A stretch of DNA of 46,313 nucleotides from Vibrio nereis NBRC 15637 (GCF_001591105.1 NZ_BCUD01000024.1:1-46313), one strand, 5' to 3'; positions 1 to 8,848 are shown, numbered from the stretch's first letter. The notes: generated by a model from the sequence alone, not told the origin. Numbers and translations are program-made.

Positions 1-50
1 TTGTCCCAACCCCGAACTAGGCGTCCCCGCCGTCAGCCACTTATTTAGAC

Positions 51-97
51 AAAGCCCTAAACTACGCGTCCCGGCAGAAATGCTAGGGCTTTTTCGT
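51..97 (+). terminator. Rho-independent terminator of an off-window gene
   Basis: Arms AAAGCCCTA (51-59) and TAGGGCTTT (84-92) pair perfectly around a 24-nt loop and are followed by T residues. It most likely ends a plus-strand transcript that starts before the window. The A-run on the left could also make it work for minus-strand transcription. Confidence 0.6.
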
Positions 98-284
98 ATA
101 CGTCATTATTTTACCTAAGTTTGCTTCCCCCTAGTATTTGCCTATTGCAGAGAATGGCATTTACTCACACCTGTAAAGTTGTCAGTGCGATGTTGGTTTC
201 TTGTACTCATCACTATAAAGCGGCTGTTCTGGGAGAGCGATAATCTTCGCTGGGCTTGGAAACAGCGATAAAAGATATTTAGAT

Positions 285-313
285 ATAAAAAAGGCCAGCA
301 TTCTGCTGGCCTT
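285..313 (-). terminator. glpX terminator
   Basis: Perfect 10-bp stem AAGGCCAGCA (291-300) / TGCTGGCCTT (304-313) with a 3-nt loop. On the minus strand it is followed by a T-run (plus-strand A-run 287-292), directly after the glpX stop. Confidence 0.9.
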
Positions 314-330
314 AATGAAGATATACGATA

Positions 331-1338
331 CTAGAGGATGTTTTCTCTCACTTCTGGGTCTTTGCGATCTAAATAGTGGATCGATTTGATGCGACGAATC
401 GTGCGGCAACGGCCACGGATGAGTAGCGTTTCAGTTGTCGCAATATTGCCTTGGCGTGTGATGCCTTCAAGTAAGTCACCTTTGGTGATCCCAGTTGCTG
501 AGAAGATAACATTGTCGCTGCGTGCCATATCTTCCATCTTAAGCACTACATTAGCTTCGACGCCCATTTCTGCACAACGTTTTAGCTCAGCGGTACCATA
601 AATACGGTTTTCCTCTGTATCGCCTTTGACTTCATGACGTGGAAGAAGACGGCCATGCATATCTCCGTCTAGAGCGCGAATAACCGCTGCAGAGACAACG
701 CCTTCAGGAGCGCCACCAATGCAGTACATGGCGTCTACTTCACTATCTGGCATGCATGTAAGGATGGACGCTGCTACATCGCCATCAGGCACGGCAAATA
801 CGCGTACCCCCATGGCTTGCATTTCTTCAATGACTTGATCATGGCGGGGTTTGGCTAGCGTAATGACCACTAACGTATCTAGGCTCTTGTTTAACGCTGT
901 CGCGATATTCTCTAGATTTTCTTTCAGTGGTTTGTTGAGATCGATACAGCCTTTGGCTCCAGGACCGACAACAAGCTTTTCCATATACATGTCGGGTGCT
1001 TTGAGAAAGCTTCCCTTTTCACCAGCGGCTAGGACTGCAAGAGCATTAGACTGCCCCATCGCTGTCATGCGTGTACCTTCAATTGGGTCAACTGCGATAT
1101 CTACCTCATCGCCGCTCAGGCCGACTTTTTCTCCGATGTAGAGCATCGGTGCATCATCAATTTCACCTTCACCAATAACAATTTCACCGCTGATTTCAGT
1201 TTTATTGAGCAAAGTACGCATAACTTCTACTGCTGCTCCGTCGGCGGCGTTCTTGTCCCCCCTGCCTAGCCATTTATAGCCAGCCAGTGCAGCACCTTCT
1301 GTTACCCGTGAAAAGGCCATTGCTAAATCGCGTTTCAT
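331..1338 (-). CDS. glpX: Class II fructose-1,6-bisphosphatase GlpX
   Basis: Hydrolyses fructose 1,6-bisphosphate to fructose 6-phosphate in gluconeogenesis; cytosolic and metal-dependent. The 335-residue protein starts MKRDLAMAFSRVTEGAA and has the family's metal-site acidic residues: Asp33 (AADG), Glu57 in IGEGEIDD (55-62), and Asp84/Glu87 in DPIEGT (84-89). An open frame continues 15 codons upstream, but the start at 1338 is chosen because a GGAG ribosome binding site sits about 6 nt before it and because family proteins begin exactly here. It is transcribed alone, with its own terminator, divergently from zapB. In enterobacteria glpX usually follows glpFK; no glycerol genes are seen at this end of the window. 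Confidence 0.95.
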   Translation of the reverse strand: MKRDLAMAFSRVTEGAALAGYKWLGRGDKNAADGAAVEVMRTLLNKTEISGEIVIGEGEIDDAPMLYIGEKVGLSGDEVDIAVDPIEGTRMTAMGQSNALAVLAAGEKGSFLKAPDMYMEKLVVGPGAKGCIDLNKPLKENLENIATALNKSLDTLVVITLAKPRHDQVIEEMQAMGVRVFAVPDGDVAASILTCMPDSEVDAMYCIGGAPEGVVSAAVIRALDGDMHGRLLPRHEVKGDTEENRIYGTAELKRCAEMGVEANVVLKMEDMARSDNVIFSATGITKGDLLEGITRQGNIATTETLLIRGRCRTIRRIKSIHYLDRKDPEVRENIL

Positions 1339-1628
1339 GATGACTCCAAAGTAAGAAAAAGGAAAACGGCAGGATTCTAACACAACGAGAAGTAAACGTT
1401 TGCTATTTTAGATTGTTTGAATTGAACTCGATCAAAACAGTGTATAAATTGAGGGAATCTTGTACCTCGACTTGTTTGCGTCAGCGGATTGTTAATGCGT
1501 GCTGTTTTTTTGACCGAATGGTGCAAAATTTCGAATATAGGACGTGTCTATCATTCTCTGGCTGAGTAGAATGAGGGTATTGAGTGGAGAGCCCTTCACA
1601 TTAAATGAATAACTAAAGGTAGGCGACA

Positions 1629-1871
1629 ATGTCTTTTGAAGTACTAGAACAACTAGAAGCGAAAATCCAAACTGCTGTTGATACGATTGCCCTTCTTCAA
1701 ATGGAAGTGGAAGAGCTAAAAGAAGAAAAACAAAAGCTATCTGCAGAAGCAACTGAGCTTCGTTCAAACCGTGAAGAACTAGAGCAAAAAGCGCAGCAAA
1801 TGCAGCAAGAGCATTCTGCATGGCAAGAGCGTATCCGTAGCTTGCTGGGTAAAATGGATGAAGTAGAGTAA
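1629..1871 (+). CDS. zapB: Cell division protein ZapB
   Basis: An 80-residue protein that is almost entirely coiled coil: heptad-like Leu/Ile/Glu/Lys patterning runs from about residue 4 to 78, beginning MSFEVLEQLEAKIQ. This matches ZapB, a small cytoplasmic factor that layers on ZapA/FtsZ and helps organise the Z-ring and link it to the chromosome terminus. Length is one residue short of the E. coli protein. An AGG-containing ribosome binding site lies about 8 nt before the ATG. The gene is monocistronic, with a strong hairpin terminator directly after it. The order zapB, metF-metL-metB-metJ, rpmE, priA, cytR, ftsN, hslVU resembles a rearranged version of the enterobacterial locus. Confidence 0.93.
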   Translation: MSFEVLEQLEAKIQTAVDTIALLQMEVEELKEEKQKLSAEATELRSNREELEQKAQQMQQEHSAWQERIRSLLGKMDEVE

Positions 1872-1894
1872 AGCAATGCTCTTATTAGAAGATT

Positions 1895-1923
1895 AAAAAG
1901 GTTGGCATTGGCCAACCTTTTTC
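1895..1923. terminator. Bidirectional terminator between zapB and metF
   Basis: Stem AAAAAGGTTGGC (1895-1906) / GCCAACCTTTTT (1911-1922) with a 4-nt loop. A-run on one side and T-run on the other suit the convergent zapB and metF transcripts. Confidence 0.93.
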
Positions 1924-1932
1924 TTTTGTCAT

Positions 1933-2826
1933 TTATTCCGCAGAGGGACGAATGCCTAGAGTATGACAAAGAGCGTACGTCATTTCCGCGCGGTTGAGTG
2001 TATAGAAGTGGAAATCTTTCACTCCTTCACGACTGAGGATACGGATCATATCGATAGATTGGCTAGCCCCAACCAATTGGCGCGTTGTTGGGTCATCATC
2101 TAGACCTTCAAATTGTTTGGCCATCCAGCTTGGTACCTTGACATTGTTCTGTGCGGCAAAGCGAGAGGCTTGTTTGAAGTTTGATACAGGCAGGATTCCT
2201 GGCACGATCTCCACATCAATTCCTGCTGCAACACAACGATCACGAAATCTCAGGTAGCTTTCCACATCAAAAAAGAACTGGGTGATCGCTCGGTTTGCTC
2301 CTGCATCAACTTTACGTTTTAGGTTCAGGAGATCGGACTGGGCGCTTTTTGCTTCAGGGTGCACTTCAGGGAAAGCTGCGACAGATATATCAAAGTCATG
2401 ACGCGCTTTTAGCAGTTGAACTAGGTCAGAAGCATACATATCCGGTTTGCCGCCTCCGGCTGGAATATCACCACGTAGGGCGACGATATTTTGAATACCA
2501 TTGTGCCAATAATCATCTGCGATTTGGATAAGTTCTTCACGGGTGGCGTCAATACAAGTCAGGTGTGGGGCTGCGATTAATCCTGTTTCCGTTTTTATCT
2601 CCTTGATGATGGAGTGAGTACGGTCGCGCTCGCCAGAGTTTGCTCCATAAGTAACAGAGACAAATTTGGGCTTTAGTGTTTTAAGACGGTGTACTGAATT
2701 CCAAAGGGTTTCTTCCATCTTTTCGCTGCTCGGTGGAAAAAACTCAAATGACACGTTTATATTGTCAGATAGATCGGCAATATTTTGGTTTAAGGCATCA
2801 ATATGACTCGCGTGTGTGTATCCCAT
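1933..2826 (-). CDS. metF: 5,10-methylenetetrahydrofolate reductase MetF
   Basis: Reduces methylene-THF to methyl-THF, supplying the methyl group for homocysteine methylation; a FAD-containing TIM barrel. The 297-residue product has SFEFFPPSS with catalytic Glu28, the ERDRTHSIIK segment, ALRGD with Asp120, and FFFDVESYLRFRDRC, all as in the family. The open frame extends 11 codons upstream, but the start at 2826 follows a GGGAGAG ribosome binding site and matches the usual N-terminus. It is a separate transcription unit from metBL, with its own MetJ-type operator at 2878-2901, so methionine excess (as SAM) should repress it. Confidence 0.95.
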   Translation of the reverse strand: MGYTHASHIDALNQNIADLSDNINVSFEFFPPSSEKMEETLWNSVHRLKTLKPKFVSVTYGANSGERDRTHSIIKEIKTETGLIAAPHLTCIDATREELIQIADDYWHNGIQNIVALRGDIPAGGGKPDMYASDLVQLLKARHDFDISVAAFPEVHPEAKSAQSDLLNLKRKVDAGANRAITQFFFDVESYLRFRDRCVAAGIDVEIVPGILPVSNFKQASRFAAQNNVKVPSWMAKQFEGLDDDPTTRQLVGASQSIDMIRILSREGVKDFHFYTLNRAEMTYALCHTLGIRPSAE

Positions 2827-2877
2827 CTTACTCTCTCCCTGTGGTGACCTTGACCACAAACTCCATAATCCCTGAAT

Positions 2878-2901
2878 TGACGTTTAGACGTCTATATGTC
2901 C
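2878..2901. promoter_or_regulatory. MetJ operator (MET boxes) upstream of metF
   Basis: Three contiguous 8-bp units: TGACGTTT, AGACGTCT (2886-2893, identical to the consensus MET box) and ATATGTCC. MetJ dimers bind tandem 8-mers cooperatively, so one perfect box flanked by two diverged ones fits the known mode. It lies 52-75 bp upstream of the metF start. Confidence 0.85.
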
Positions 2902-3006
2902 ACAGAATGAATTGAATACGATTTAATGTCAACACTACGATTATGAATATTTCTCAAGTTTAGTATGAGATAGATTGAAGATCATTTTTCAGGTGTGCTA
3001 TTGAAA

Positions 3007-3042
3007 AAAGGCTTAATACAGATTGTGTTGTATTAAGCCTTT
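3007..3042 (-). terminator. metL terminator
   Basis: Perfect 14-bp stem, AAAGGCTTAATACA (3007-3020) / TGTATTAAGCCTTT (3029-3042), with an 8-nt loop. A T-run follows on the minus strand just after the metL stop. Confidence 0.93.
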
Positions 3043-3063
3043 ATTCTTAGTGGATTAGCGGTG

Positions 3064-5475
3064 TTATAAGAAGCTAGAGAGTAAGTTTAAGTCTGACTGG
3101 ATCGCGCCTGAGGTCACTTCTCTACCCGCGCCAGGGCCGCGAATGACGAGTGGATTATCTTTATACCATTTGCTCTCTATGGCGAAGATATTGTCACACG
3201 GCAATAGGTTGGCCAAAGCATGTTCTTTATTGAGCGCTTCGACGCCTACGGTCGCTTTGCCATTTTTCTCTAGTCGAGCCACATAGCGTAAGACCTTTTC
3301 TTCGCGTTTGGCTTTCTCTAATCGTTCGGCTAGCAGTTCACTGAGTAATTGGCTTTTGTCCAAGAAATCATCCAAGGATAGGTCGGCTAATTCCGCTGGC
3401 ACTAAACTCTCTACTTTGACGGATTCAGGCTCCAGCTCTAAGCCTGCTTCACGCGCGAGTATCACCAGCTTACGCATGACATCTGAGCCGTCCAAGTCGC
3501 TGCGTGGATCTGGCTCTGTTAACCCTTGTTGCCAGGCTAAATCTACCAACTCAGCAAAAGGAACGGAGCCATCGTACTGCTGAAAGAGCCAAGATAAAGT
3601 TCCAGAGAAAATGCCCGAGAGCGCTTGAATTTCATCACCACTTTCCCGCAAGTCGCGAACGGTATGATTAATTGGTAGACCTGCGCCAACAGTCGCGTTA
3701 TAGAGCCAATAGCGGTTGATCTTGGCAAATGCATCCTGTACCTCGTGGTAATAAGTGCTAGGGGCTGAGCCCGCCACTTTATTGGCTGAAATAAGGTGCA
3801 TGCCTTGTTCTGCGATTTGGAGGTATTTTGACGCGAGTTCTTTACTTGCTGTCACATCCAAAACAACAACGTCGTCAAAGCCTTGTATGGCACCGAGTTG
3901 GCGGATCCATTCACCGTCTTGGTATGCGATAGACTCTTCATCGAAATGCTCGCTGACGCTGATGGCATCGATACCTTCAGGGTTAAACCAGTAAGTCTGG
4001 CTATCGACTACAGCGACGAGCTCAAAGTTCATTCCTCGGCGTTTTTCCAGCTCTGCTTTTTGTTCAGCAAACAAGGTTAACCAGCTAGCGCCGATATTCC
4101 CTTTGCCACACAAAGCGATGCCGACGCGCTTTTGGGCTTGGAACAGTTGGCTGTGGATCGAGGAAACGAGAGGCGCGGTATCAGAGCGTCTGATGACCGC
4201 GATTAAGCTCAATCCAGAGTGTGATTCAGATACAAACTCGACGGGTGCCGATTTGAGCTTTTGGTAAAATCCGTAGCAATGGTTCGCATTCTTGGTAACC
4301 CCAGCCCCCACAGCGGCGATAAGTGAGTAGCCCTCTTTAAGCTTAATCTCCGCTCCGAATGCCGCGTCTTGCAAGTATTCCAATGCTCCACCCACGATCT
4401 CTGCGGTATAAACCAATCTCAGGCTATGCTTGTCTTTTTGGAGTTCATAAGTCAGTGGCTCTAACTGTGCTCTTTTAAGGCTTTCCAGCACCTCTTTTTC
4501 GAGACGTTGAAAGTCATGCCCTGGTGCAAAAATCAATTTGATGATCAGCACTTCATCGAGAGAAGAAATGATTTTTGCGCCGCGACCAGAAGCCAGAACT
4601 CTTTCTATGCGGCTAGAGCCTGATTCTGGCTCGTAGCTACAGCGTAGGTGCAGATCCATGGTGCTTTGAGCAACAGGTTGCAATGTTCGGCTGTGCAGCA
4701 CAGGAGCTGCCAAGCGCGCCAGCTCACTGGCTTCATCAAGGCGAAGTAGAGGCAATAAACAGGCGTCAGACACAATGCGCGGGTCGGCGCTGAATACCCC
4801 GGCCACGTCGCTCCAAATCGTCACTCTGGATACCTCAGCGAGCGCACCAATGACGGTTGCCGAGTAATCTGAGCCATTACGTCCTAGTAACGTGGTTTGG
4901 CCTTGTTGGTTTTGGGCCATGAAGCCAGTGATAACCACTCTGTGGTGAGCGTGTTGAGCCAGTATCTCTTTAACCAATGGGTATGAAGCACCACGGTCCA
5001 CTTCCGGCTGTGTGTTTGCTTCTGCACGTAAGAACGCTCGTGAGTCTTGAGCGACGGCCGGGAGTCCTTCTTGAACCAGGAGGGCTGATAACAGACGTGA
5101 TGACCAGATTTCACCGTGTCCTAATACCGCGGCTTTTTGTGCCTCAGTCAGAGGTGCGGTTAATTCACCTAACGTAGAAAACTCGTCGCTTAATGTAGCC
5201 AGCAGAGATGTTTTTTCGTCGTCGCCGATTAATTCGTCTATCAGCGATAGTTGGAATTGTCGTAAAGAGTGCAGCGTTTCATGCGCGACACGTCCGTCTT
5301 TGTATAGCGCATCTAAAAACTCTAATAAGCGGTTGGTTGTTTTGCCCGCAGCCGATACAACAATTAAGTCTTCGGGGCCGGAATACTCTTTCAGAATATT
5401 AACCACACGGCGGTAGCAGTCAGAGTTGGCTAAGCTGCTGCCACCAAATTTGTGCAGCTGACGTGAAGCTGGCAT
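3064..5475 (-). CDS. metL: Bifunctional aspartokinase II / homoserine dehydrogenase II MetL
   Basis: Catalyses two steps of the aspartate family pathway: phosphorylation of aspartate and reduction of aspartate semialdehyde to homoserine. The 803-residue protein has an N-terminal kinase domain (KFGGSSLAN near residue 8; GRNGSDYSATV around 200) and a C-terminal dehydrogenase domain (GKGNIGASW NAD(P) loop around 460; SANKVAGS; GIFSGTLSW; DPRSDLDGSDVMRKL). The middle region is more diverged than in ThrA, as expected for the methionine-pathway isoform. Its ATG overlaps the metB stop by one base in a TAATG arrangement, so translation is probably coupled. Regulation should come from the metB promoter and its MET boxes. 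Confidence 0.95.
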   Translation of the reverse strand: MPASRQLHKFGGSSLANSDCYRRVVNILKEYSGPEDLIVVSAAGKTTNRLLEFLDALYKDGRVAHETLHSLRQFQLSLIDELIGDDEKTSLLATLSDEFSTLGELTAPLTEAQKAAVLGHGEIWSSRLLSALLVQEGLPAVAQDSRAFLRAEANTQPEVDRGASYPLVKEILAQHAHHRVVITGFMAQNQQGQTTLLGRNGSDYSATVIGALAEVSRVTIWSDVAGVFSADPRIVSDACLLPLLRLDEASELARLAAPVLHSRTLQPVAQSTMDLHLRCSYEPESGSSRIERVLASGRGAKIISSLDEVLIIKLIFAPGHDFQRLEKEVLESLKRAQLEPLTYELQKDKHSLRLVYTAEIVGGALEYLQDAAFGAEIKLKEGYSLIAAVGAGVTKNANHCYGFYQKLKSAPVEFVSESHSGLSLIAVIRRSDTAPLVSSIHSQLFQAQKRVGIALCGKGNIGASWLTLFAEQKAELEKRRGMNFELVAVVDSQTYWFNPEGIDAISVSEHFDEESIAYQDGEWIRQLGAIQGFDDVVVLDVTASKELASKYLQIAEQGMHLISANKVAGSAPSTYYHEVQDAFAKINRYWLYNATVGAGLPINHTVRDLRESGDEIQALSGIFSGTLSWLFQQYDGSVPFAELVDLAWQQGLTEPDPRSDLDGSDVMRKLVILAREAGLELEPESVKVESLVPAELADLSLDDFLDKSQLLSELLAERLEKAKREEKVLRYVARLEKNGKATVGVEALNKEHALANLLPCDNIFAIESKWYKDNPLVIRGPGAGREVTSGAIQSDLNLLSSFL

Positions 5476-6641
5476 TAGATGCTCTCCTTAGCTTTGATGA
5501 AGGCTTGTTCAAGATCAGAAATTAGGTCTTCGGTATCCTCTAAACCGACGGATAGACGAAGAAGTAGCTGGGATACTCCTGCTTCAGCAAGGGCGGCTTC
5601 TCCCATTGCTCTGTGCGTCATGGAGGCGGGGTGGCAAATCAGGCTTTCGACGCCGCCTAAAGATTCAGCCAAAGAAAATAGTTCTAGTGCTCCAACGAAG
5701 ACTTTCAGTTGCTCAAAGCTACCCGCGAGCTCAAAACTGAGCATTGAACCAAAGCCGGATTGCTGCTTTTTCGCGATCTCATGCCCAGGATGATCCGGCA
5801 AGCTAGGATGATAAATGGTGCTGACGAGCTTTTGCTCTTGGAGGTAACGCAAAATTTGCGCTGAGCTTTCTTCGTGTACTTTCATCCGTGCGCCCAGTGT
5901 GCGTATGCCACGTAAGGTCATGTAGCTATCAAACGGTGTGCCAGTTGCACCAATGCAGTTTCCCCACCAAGCTAGCTCTTCAGCGTGCTGCTCTGTTTTT
6001 GTCACGATGACACCGCCAATAACATCGGAGTGGCCATTGATGTACTTAGTGGTGGAGTGGATAACAAAATCCGCTCCAAGCTCTAAAGGCTTTTGGAACA
6101 CGGGGGTTAAAAAGGTATTGTCTACGGCCACCAGTGCGCCCACTTGTTTGGCTTCTGTACAAACTTTCTCGATGTCTACTACGCGAACTAATGGGTTAGA
6201 AGGGGTCTCTAATAAAATGAGCTTGGGTTTTTTCGCCAGCGCTTGCGATAGGGCTTGTTGGTCTGATTGATCGACGAAGAGAACATTGAAGTCCCCTTTT
6301 TGAGCGCGAGTATTAAATAGGCGATATGTGCCACCATAGCAATCATGGGGGGCGACAATCAGGTCGTCGGGTCCGAGAAAAGCAGACACCCAAAGATTTA
6401 GGGCAGAGGTACCACAATTTGTCACCACGGCGCCTTTACCAGACTCTAATTCGTAGAGTGCGGTCTCTAATAAGCCTCTATTCGGGTTGCCGGAGCGCGT
6501 GTAGTCATAGGTCGGTACCTCTCCAAAAGCGGGGAAACCATAGTTAGTCGAAAGATAAATGGGTGGGACAACGGCGTGGTGTTGAGTGTCTGACTCAATA
6601 CCAGTACGTACCGCGATTGTGGCTGGTTTGCGGGCGCTCAT
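5475..6641 (-). CDS. metB: Cystathionine gamma-synthase MetB
   Basis: PLP enzyme that joins O-succinylhomoserine and cysteine into cystathionine. The 388-residue product has the Cys/Met-metabolism fold: YTRSGNPNR (47-55), TNCGTSALN around 74-82, AVDNTFLTP (172-180), and the PLP-binding Lys199 in HSTTKYINGHSD. Start at 6641 follows an AGGAA ribosome binding site. First gene of a metBL operon divergent from metJ. A cystathionine beta-lyase is the main alternative for this family; the operon with metL and metJ makes MetB much more likely. Confidence 0.94.
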   Translation of the reverse strand: MSARKPATIAVRTGIESDTQHHAVVPPIYLSTNYGFPAFGEVPTYDYTRSGNPNRGLLETALYELESGKGAVVTNCGTSALNLWVSAFLGPDDLIVAPHDCYGGTYRLFNTRAQKGDFNVLFVDQSDQQALSQALAKKPKLILLETPSNPLVRVVDIEKVCTEAKQVGALVAVDNTFLTPVFQKPLELGADFVIHSTTKYINGHSDVIGGVIVTKTEQHAEELAWWGNCIGATGTPFDSYMTLRGIRTLGARMKVHEESSAQILRYLQEQKLVSTIYHPSLPDHPGHEIAKKQQSGFGSMLSFELAGSFEQLKVFVGALELFSLAESLGGVESLICHPASMTHRAMGEAALAEAGVSQLLLRLSVGLEDTEDLISDLEQAFIKAKESI

Positions 6642-6754
6642 AAGTGTTTCCTTCCGGACGTTGGTGACATCTTTTAGAGAGTACGCTATACCTGAGTATG
6701 TTAGATATATGTAACTCTAATTCCATGGTTAACCACTTTACTTCTCATTTTTAA

Positions 6755-6786
6755 GGACGTCAACACTTCTAGACGTCTGTATGTCT
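6755..6786. promoter_or_regulatory. MetJ operator array between metB and metJ
   Basis: Four contiguous 8-bp units: GGACGTCA, ACACTTCT, AGACGTCT (6771-6778, the exact consensus MET box) and GTATGTCT. It lies between the divergent metB and metJ starts and could govern both promoters, giving repression of metBL and autoregulation of metJ. Confidence 0.88.
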
Positions 6787-6861
6787 TTGCTTGTGGCCAT
6801 AAATCCCGCTAAAATTGCGCTTTCCAATTTCTAAACATTCAAAATAGATTAAAGGTGCGCA

Positions 6862-7182
6862 ATGGCAGACTGGAATGGCGAATACATTAGCCCATACGCT
6901 GAGCATGGAAAGAAAAGCGAACAAGTAAAAAAAATTACGGTTTCTATTCCATTAAAAGTATTAAAGGTACTCACTGACGAGCGTACACGCCGCCAGATTA
7001 ACAATCTACGCCATGCGACAAATAGTGAGTTATTGTGCGAAGCATTTCTGCATGCGTACACAGGTCAGCCGTTGCCGACCGATGAAGATTTGCGTAAAGA
7101 CCGCCCAGACGATATTCCGACAGAAGCGAAGCAGATCATGACGGAGATGGGCATTGAATTTGAAGCGTTTGACGACGAGTGA
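6862..7182 (+). CDS. metJ: Methionine repressor MetJ
   Basis: SAM-dependent ribbon-helix-helix repressor of the methionine regulon. The 106-residue protein begins MADWNGEYISPYAEHGKKSEQVKKITVSIP; the segment KKITVSIP (about 23-30) is the DNA-contacting beta strand, followed by RRQINNLRHATNSELLCEAFLHAYTGQPLP, the conserved helices. Length matches the family (about 105). AAGGTG ribosome binding site before the ATG. Divergent from metBL with the operator array between them. A strong hairpin follows. Confidence 0.97.
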   Translation: MADWNGEYISPYAEHGKKSEQVKKITVSIPLKVLKVLTDERTRRQINNLRHATNSELLCEAFLHAYTGQPLPTDEDLRKDRPDDIPTEAKQIMTEMGIEFEAFDDE

Positions 7183-7266
7183 TCATCGCTCACGATGTGT
7201 TGTCGTGAGAGGTAAGGTACAGTAACAAGCGCACCATTATTTCGCTGATGCTGGTTACCGCTCAAC

Positions 7267-7300
7267 AAAAAAGCCGCTGATCACGATCAGCGGCTTTTGT
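7267..7300. terminator. Bidirectional terminator between metJ and the malic enzyme gene
   Basis: Stem AAAAGCCGCTGATC (7269-7282) / GATCAGCGGCTTTT (7285-7298), flanked by A-rich and T-rich runs. It lies between two convergent genes. Confidence 0.93.
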
Positions 7301-7304
7301 TTGA

Positions 7305-7330
7305 GCTTTAGGATTAAGCTTTAGGATTAA
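7305..7330. repeat. Perfect 13-bp tandem duplication spanning a stop codon
   Basis: GCTTTAGGATTAA occurs twice in tandem (7305-7317 and 7318-7330). The right copy contains the malic enzyme stop codon (TAA at 7327-7329, minus strand). The left copy repeats that stop context directly downstream. It looks like a recent slippage duplication and does not change the protein. Confidence 0.9.
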
Positions 7331-8604
7331 GCTTCCATGTAGCCTTCTGGCATTTCGATGCGAGCCACACCTGAATCGACAGCGGCTTGTGCGACTGCTT
7401 TTGCTACGCGAGGCAGTAGGCGTGAGTCCATTGGTTTTGGAATGATGTAGCCAGGGCCAAACTCCAGGCTATCGACACCAGCAGCTGCTAATACTTCGGC
7501 TGGTACCTCTTCTTTCGCAAGTTGGCGAATTGCTTCAACTGCGGCCAGTTTCATCTCATCATTGATTTCACTTGCACGTACGTCCAAAGCACCACGGAAG
7601 ATGAATGGGAAACAAAGTACGTTGTTCACTTGGTTCGGGTAATCACTGCGACCCGTACCCATGATTAGGTCATCGCGTACTTCGTGTGCGAGTGCTGGTT
7701 TAATTTCTGGGTCTGGGTTTGAACACGCAAACACGACTGGTTTGTCGGCCATTAGCTTCAGTGCTTCTGGTGACAGCAGGTTAGGGCCTGATACACCTAA
7801 GAATAGGTCTGCGCCTTCGATAACGTCTTCAAGAGTACGCTTATCGGTGTTGTTAGCGAAAAGCTGTTTGTATTCGTTTAGGTCTTCACGGCGCGTGTGG
7901 ATCACACCTTTACGGTCAAGCATGTAGATTTTCTCACGCATAGCACCGCATTTAATCAGCAGTTCCATACATGCGACAGCCGCTGCTCCTGCACCCAAAC
8001 ATACAATGGTTGCGTCTTCTAGCTTCTTACCTTGCAGTTCAATCGCGTTCAGCATGCCTGCTGCGGTTACGATCGCGGTACCGTGTTGGTCATCGTGGAA
8101 GACAGGAACGTCACAACGTTCGATAAGCTGTTTTTCGATTTCAAAACAATCAGGGGCTTTGATGTCTTCTAGGTTGATACCACCAAAAGTGTCCGCGATG
8201 TTGGCTACGGTATCCACAAACTCTTCGATAGTACGGTGTTTGACTTCGATATCGATAGAGTCTAGACCTGCAAAACGCTTGAACAGGAGCGCCTTACCTT
8301 CCATGACTGGTTTTGAAGCCATTGGGCCTAAGTTACCTAGACCAAGAATCGCCGTACCGTTTGAGATAACCGCGACCATGTTACCTTTTGAGGTGTATTT
8401 GTAGATGTTCTCTGGGTTTTGTGCAATTTCACGTACTGGCTCAGCAACACCAGGGCTGTATGCGAGCGCAAGATCATGGGCAGTTTCTGCTGGCGTCGTT
8501 AACTCAACGGAAATCTTACCTGCCGTTGGGTATGCATGGTAGTCAAGCGCCTGCTGACGGAATTGTTCTTCAGGGGATAGTTCTTGGCGATTGTCTTCTG
8601 ACAT
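7327..8604 (-). CDS. Malic enzyme, short form (NAD(P)-dependent)
   Basis: Oxidatively decarboxylates malate to pyruvate and CO2. The 425-residue protein has the malic enzyme catalytic core: YSPGVAEP (about 48-55), the KGNMVAVISNGTAILGLGN segment, NLEDIKAPDCFEIE and FHDDQHGTAI metal and substrate motifs, then a Rossmann domain with GAGAAAV. It resembles the catalytic half of MaeB-type enzymes but lacks their C-terminal phosphotransacetylase-like domain, so it is about 330 residues shorter. Cofactor preference cannot be read from the sequence. Convergent with metJ; its own transcription unit. The ribosome binding site before the chosen ATG is weak, but no better in-frame start is evident. Confidence 0.88.
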   Translation of the reverse strand: MSEDNRQELSPEEQFRQQALDYHAYPTAGKISVELTTPAETAHDLALAYSPGVAEPVREIAQNPENIYKYTSKGNMVAVISNGTAILGLGNLGPMASKPVMEGKALLFKRFAGLDSIDIEVKHRTIEEFVDTVANIADTFGGINLEDIKAPDCFEIEKQLIERCDVPVFHDDQHGTAIVTAAGMLNAIELQGKKLEDATIVCLGAGAAAVACMELLIKCGAMREKIYMLDRKGVIHTRREDLNEYKQLFANNTDKRTLEDVIEGADLFLGVSGPNLLSPEALKLMADKPVVFACSNPDPEIKPALAHEVRDDLIMGTGRSDYPNQVNNVLCFPFIFRGALDVRASEINDEMKLAAVEAIRQLAKEEVPAEVLAAAGVDSLEFGPGYIIPKPMDSRLLPRVAKAVAQAAVDSGVARIEMPEGYMEA

Positions 8605-8800
8605 GGATGTGGGTACTCATTAATAATTATAAGGAAAGGGGGATCCCATTTTAGAGTAACTAAATCAAGCTGCAAAGGTTGTAATGCGACCAATCACCAC
8701 AAAATGTAGGAATTCACTGCAGATAAGACCAGATTAGCAAATATACCGCTGCTAATTGGCTTTTCTGTAATGATAAAGCTCTGTTTTAAGGCTTAAAATA

Positions 8801-8826
8801 AAAAAGGACGCCGTAGCGTCCTTTTT
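8801..8826 (-). terminator. rpmE terminator
   Basis: Stem AAAAAGGACGC (8801-8811) / GCGTCCTTTTT (8816-8826) with a CGTA loop; a T-rich tract follows on the minus strand. Confidence 0.92.
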
Positions 8827-8848
8827 ATATTTGGTTACAAAGAAGAAA

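Larger units (their letters stand above)
1..330. other. Non-coding left edge of window
   Basis: No supported gene lies before the glpX stop codon. The segment holds a terminator-like hairpin (51-92), the glpX terminator (285-313), and a short diverged direct repeat: the stretches at about 14-36 and 59-82 both read roughly AACTA(g/c)GCGTCCC followed by GCC/GCAG. The short open frame on the minus strand here overlaps the glpX terminator and has no recognisable product, so it is not called. Confidence 0.6.

Noticed and set aside
8499..8693. Possible small ORF overlapping the malic enzyme 5' end
   Set aside because: Out of frame with the conserved gene, no ribosome binding site, no similarity recognised.
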